A DNA stretch of 10,000 nt. Source: Asticcacaulis sp. (GTDB lineage Bacteria; Pseudomonadota; Alphaproteobacteria; Caulobacterales; Caulobacteraceae). The notes under the pieces are model-generated. The model was given only the letters and a program-made list of their open reading frames with translations. It did no database searches and had not been told where the DNA came from. The position numbers and the translations under genes were made by a program. The stretch covers positions 1 to 10,000 of the forward strand of contig NZ_JAIWNX010000051.1 in NCBI RefSeq assembly GCF_020217185.1, given 5' to 3'. Positions 8,045 through 10,000 of the stretch are shown here, one piece after another. The stretch's first letter is position 1. The number at the start of each line of letters is the position of its first letter.

Positions 8045-8100
8045 CCCCCTCCGTCAGTCTGCTAAAGCAGACTGCCACCTCCCCCGGTACGCCGGGGGAG
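8045..8100. repeat. Tandem double-hairpin intergenic element between receptor gene and trmD
   Basis: Two perfect stems stand four bases apart. The first is CAGTCTGC (8055-8062) with GCAGACTG (8067-8074) around a TAAA loop. The second is CTCCCCCGG (8079-8087) with CCGGGGGAG (8092-8100) around a TACG loop. The flanks, CCCCCCTCCG before and CCACCTCCCCC between, resemble pyrimidine-rich palindromic repeats I recall between genes in Caulobacterales, but this window holds only one copy, so dispersed-repeat status is inference. It begins 30 bases after the receptor stop and could block transcription or protect the mRNA 3' end. No T-run follows, so it is not a classical intrinsic terminator. Confidence 0.6.
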
Positions 8101-8163
8101 TATGAAATTGTCCCGCCTCATCCTTTTCTGGATTGAGATTTGGGGACTTGCCGAGCCAACCCA

Positions 8164-8922
8164 ATGACCGATCTGCCTGAACATTCCCCTGAAACCCCCG
8201 CGCCCTATCGCGTGTCGGTGCTGACCATGTTCCCGGAAGCCTTTCCCGGCCCGCTGGGGGTATCGGTTCTGGGGAATGCGCAAAAAGAATCTGGCCTTTG
8301 GGCGCTTGAGCCTGTGGACATTCGGACCTTTTCGAGCGATAAGCGCGGCTTTCTCGACGACACCCCTGCCGGGGGTGGTCCCGGACAGGTGCTGAAGGCC
8401 GATGTGATCGCCAAGGCGCTGGACAGTCTGGGGGCCGATGACCGGCCCAAAGTCTATATGAGCGCCCGTGGACGGCGGCTCACTCAGGACAAGGTCAGGG
8501 AATGGTCGAAGGCTTCGGGCCTGATCGTTTTGTGCGGTCGGTTTGAAGGCGTCGATCAGCGCGTGCTGGATGCGCGCGGCTTTGAGGAAATCAGCGTCGG
8601 TGACGCCGTCCTTGCGGGCGGAGAGTCGGCGGCGATGGTCACCATAGAGGCAGTCGTGCGGCTTATCCCCGGTGTACTGGGGGCCGCCGAAAGCCTCGAT
8701 ACCGAGAGTTTTGAGGATGGTCTCCTCGAACACCCGCAGTACACGCGACCGCGGACGTTTGAGGGCCTCGACATCCCCGAAGTGCTTTTGTCCGGCGATC
8801 ACAAAAAGATGGCCGTGTGGAAGCAAAAACAAAGAGAGGCAACCACGAAGGAACGCAGACCGGACCTCTGGGCGGCGTATCTTTCCAAATCACAGGCAAA
8901 AGGCGCTCCCAAAGCGGAGTAA
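8164..8922 (+). CDS. trmD: tRNA (guanine-N1-)-methyltransferase TrmD
   Basis: A 252-residue SPOUT-class enzyme that uses S-adenosylmethionine to make m1G at position 37 of tRNAs reading codons such as CUN, CCN and CGG, which prevents +1 frameshifting. It acts as a cytoplasmic homodimer. Family motifs are all present: TMFPEAFPGPLG near the start (E. coli SLFPEMF), GGGPG (70-74), the trefoil-knot SAM site LCGRFEGVDQR (123-133), SVGDAVLAGGE (144-154) with the invariant aspartate D147, IPGVLG (168-173), and YTRP plus LLSGDH towards the C-terminus. Length is normal (E. coli 255). The ATG at 8164 is chosen over an in-frame TTG at 8140, but neither has a good Shine-Dalgarno, and the choice gives about 14 extra residues before the conserved core. 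rplS follows 21 bases later, as usual. The normal upstream partners rpsP and rimM are absent; a TonB receptor lies there instead. Confidence 0.95.
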   Translation: MTDLPEHSPETPAPYRVSVLTMFPEAFPGPLGVSVLGNAQKESGLWALEPVDIRTFSSDKRGFLDDTPAGGGPGQVLKADVIAKALDSLGADDRPKVYMSARGRRLTQDKVREWSKASGLIVLCGRFEGVDQRVLDARGFEEISVGDAVLAGGESAAMVTIEAVVRLIPGVLGAAESLDTESFEDGLLEHPQYTRPRTFEGLDIPEVLLSGDHKKMAVWKQKQREATTKERRPDLWAAYLSKSQAKGAPKAE

Positions 8923-8931
8923 GCCCTAAAT

Positions 8932-8936
8932 AGGAG
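8932..8936 (+). promoter_or_regulatory. Shine-Dalgarno of rplS
   Basis: AGGAG lies seven bases before the ATG at 8944, in the 21-base gap after the trmD stop. It is far stronger than any site in front of trmD, which fits the much higher output of a ribosomal protein from a shared transcript. No promoter fits in the gap. Confidence 0.7.
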
Positions 8937-8943
8937 TTACATC

Positions 8944-9372
8944 ATGAACCTGCTTCAAAAGATCGAAGCCGAAGAAGTGGCCAAGCTGAAGGCTGGCAAG
9001 ACCGTTCCGGCTTTCCAACCGGGCGACACCGTTCGCGTCAACGTGAAGATCAAGGAAGGCGACCGTGAGCGCGTTCAGGCCTATGAGGGCGTCGTGATCG
9101 CCCGCGCCGGCACGGGCATCAACGAAACCTTCACCGTCCGCAAGATTTCCTTCGGCGAAGGCGTGGAGCGTAAGTTCCCGCTGCTGTCGCCGAACATCGA
9201 CTCGATCGAAGTCAAGCGCCGCGGCGTCGTGCGTCGCGCCAAGCTGTACTATCTGCGCGACCGTCGCGGCAAGTCAGCCCGTATCGTCGAGCGTTCGCAA
9301 AACTCGACGCGCGGCTCGAAGGGCGACGAACTGCGCGCCCAGATGGCGGCCAGCGAGTCCACCGAGGGCTAA
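8944..9372 (+). CDS. rplS: Large-subunit ribosomal protein bL19
   Basis: A 142-residue protein of the 50S subunit, located at the interface with the 30S subunit. Hallmarks in order: [26 protein letters not shown] split over residues about 24-50 (family: PGDTVRV, then QxFEGVVI), [34 protein letters not shown] and [23 protein letters not shown], where bL19 usually ends near residue 115-120. The extra C-terminal stretch ([20 protein letters not shown] and a few more residues) is alanine/serine/charge-rich; longer tails of this kind are common in Alphaproteobacteria. Likely cotranscribed with trmD and ended by the hairpin at 9396-9427. Confidence 0.97.
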   Translation: MNLLQKIEAEEVAKLKAGKTVPAFQPGDTVRVNVKIKEGDRERVQAYEGVVIARAGTGINETFTVRKISFGEGVERKFPLLSPNIDSIEVKRRGVVRRAKLYYLRDRRGKSARIVERSQNSTRGSKGDELRAQMAASESTEG

Positions 9373-9395
9373 GCCTCTACCGCTTATCGAAATTG

Positions 9396-9427
9396 AAACC
9401 CCGCTGGTTCGTCCGGCGGGGTTTTTT
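9396..9427 (+). terminator. Rho-independent terminator of the trmD-rplS transcript
   Basis: AAACCCCGCTGG (9396-9407) pairs with CCGGCGGGGTTT (9413-9424) over twelve positions with a single G-U wobble, around the loop TTCGT, and the right arm runs into six consecutive T (9422-9427). It starts 24 bases after the rplS stop. The A-tract on the left could also make it work in reverse, but no minus-strand gene ends here. Confidence 0.92.
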
Positions 9428-9521
9428 CTTGCGCTATCAAGCCATTGTGCAATCGGTTTTTAAGTGGCGGCCGTATCAGGGAGTGTTAATCTCGCTCAAA
9501 CCCTTGCGAAAAGAGGCCCTG

Positions 9522-10000
9522 ATGAAACGCCGCGATCTGTTGCTTACCGGTCTGAGCCTGAGCCTACTCCTGACCACGCCTGCCTGCGCCCAGACGGCCA
9601 GCCGCCCTTCGCCTGAGTCGAACGCCTTTGAAGCCAGCGTATTCGCCGAAGGCATAGAACAACCCTGGGGCATGGCCTTCCTGCCCGATGGGCGTTTGCT
9701 GGTTACGGAAAAGGCGGGCGGGATCAAGCTGATCAGTAAAGACGGCAAGAGCCTTCAGTCGATTTCCGGTGGCCCAACCGTGGTCGATTATGGTCAGGGC
9801 GGTCTTCTGGGCGTCGCGGTCGATCCGAAATTCAGCGAAAACGGCCTCGTCTATTTCAGCTTCTCCGAAGAGGGCGAAAACGATACGGCGGGTACGGCCG
9901 TGGCGCGCGGCAAGCTCAACGGTTCGGCCATTACCGGTCTTCAGGTCATCTGGCGGCAAACACCCAAGGTCGAAAGTCCCAACCACTGGGGGTCGCGCAT
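9522..10000 (+). CDS. Exported PQQ-dependent sugar dehydrogenase (YliI/soluble GDH family), N-terminal part
   Basis: The first 159 codons of a gene that continues past the right edge. E. coli YliI (aldose sugar dehydrogenase, about 370 residues) is the family model: a periplasmic six-bladed beta-propeller that oxidises aldose sugars with pyrroloquinoline quinone and calcium. Seen here: a signal peptide (about 1-23) with signal peptidase I site ACA|Q (TPAC is not a good lipobox), then the family signatures QPWGMAFLPDGRLLVTEKAG, QGGLLGVAVDPKF, VYFSFSE, GTAVARGKL and SPNHWGSR. H155 in the last motif aligns with the catalytic histidine of the family. The ATG has AAGAGG (9511-9516) five bases upstream. 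Whether the host makes PQQ or must import it cannot be seen. The gene follows the rplS terminator and so probably has its own promoter, which I could not locate with confidence in 9428-9521. Confidence 0.9.
   Translation, partial: MKRRDLLLTGLSLSLLLTTPACAQTASRPSPESNAFEASVFAEGIEQPWGMAFLPDGRLLVTEKAGGIKLISKDGKSLQSISGGPTVVDYGQGGLLGVAVDPKFSENGLVYFSFSEEGENDTAGTAVARGKLNGSAITGLQVIWRQTPKVESPNHWGSR

Noticed and set aside
8140..8163. TTG at 8140 as the trmD start
   Set aside because: It adds eight residues beyond an already extended N-terminus, has no clear Shine-Dalgarno, and an ATG is available at 8164.
8062..8832. Minus-strand open frame of 256 codons opposite trmD
   Set aside because: The opposite strand encodes a complete TrmD with all family motifs, and this frame begins in its middle and reads into the hairpin repeat.
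9445..9491. Promoter for the sugar dehydrogenase using TTGTGC as a -35 box
   Set aside because: The nearest -10-like sequences (GTATCA, TTAATC) are 22 or more bases away; no acceptable spacing was found.
9486..9500. Second CtrA-like box TTAATCTCGCTCAAA upstream of the sugar dehydrogenase
   Set aside because: The second half-site has two mismatches (CAAA), so it is indistinguishable from chance.

Overview
The window is GC-rich (by eye about 60%) and reads as a chromosomal segment of an alphaproteobacterium. Caulobacterales, perhaps an Asticcacaulis-like member of Caulobacteraceae, is my best guess. This rests on the style of the TonB-dependent receptor, a stand-alone CheY-like regulator with a GPDRRRR tail, a CtrA-like box and GANTC site upstream of it, and a two-hairpin intergenic repeat. 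The taxonomic placement is inference, not a search result.

Left half (1-4842, minus strand): one very large gene for a bacterial alpha-2-macroglobulin of the YfhM type. It has an intact CTEQ thioester motif and runs off the left edge before its stop codon. It has its own sigma70-like promoter (TTGACG-17-CATACT) about 27-55 bases upstream of the start codon. Bases 4843-5044 form a divergent intergenic region; they also hold a CtrA-like box and a GANTC site on the side facing the response regulator.

Middle (5045-8014, plus strand): a 166-residue stand-alone receiver-domain response regulator with a duplicated arginine-rich C-terminal motif. A 111-base gap with a small hairpin and two overlapping inverted repeats follows, then a 785-residue TonB-dependent outer-membrane receptor whose ligand cannot be read from sequence.

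Right part (8015-10000, plus strand): a 149-base gap carrying a tandem double-hairpin repeat, then trmD (tRNA m1G37 methyltransferase) and rplS (ribosomal protein bL19), 21 bases apart. A strong intrinsic terminator closes this pair. The window ends inside an exported YliI-type PQQ-dependent sugar dehydrogenase.

The genes do not form one pathway. The A2M and the receptor are envelope functions, the response regulator is a signalling protein, trmD-rplS is translation housekeeping (without its usual partners rpsP and rimM in view), and the dehydrogenase is periplasmic oxidation. I see no defence system, mobile element, CRISPR array, tRNA or rRNA. The best leads are the regulatory DNA around the response regulator, its arginine-rich tail, and the inverted repeats in front of the receptor.
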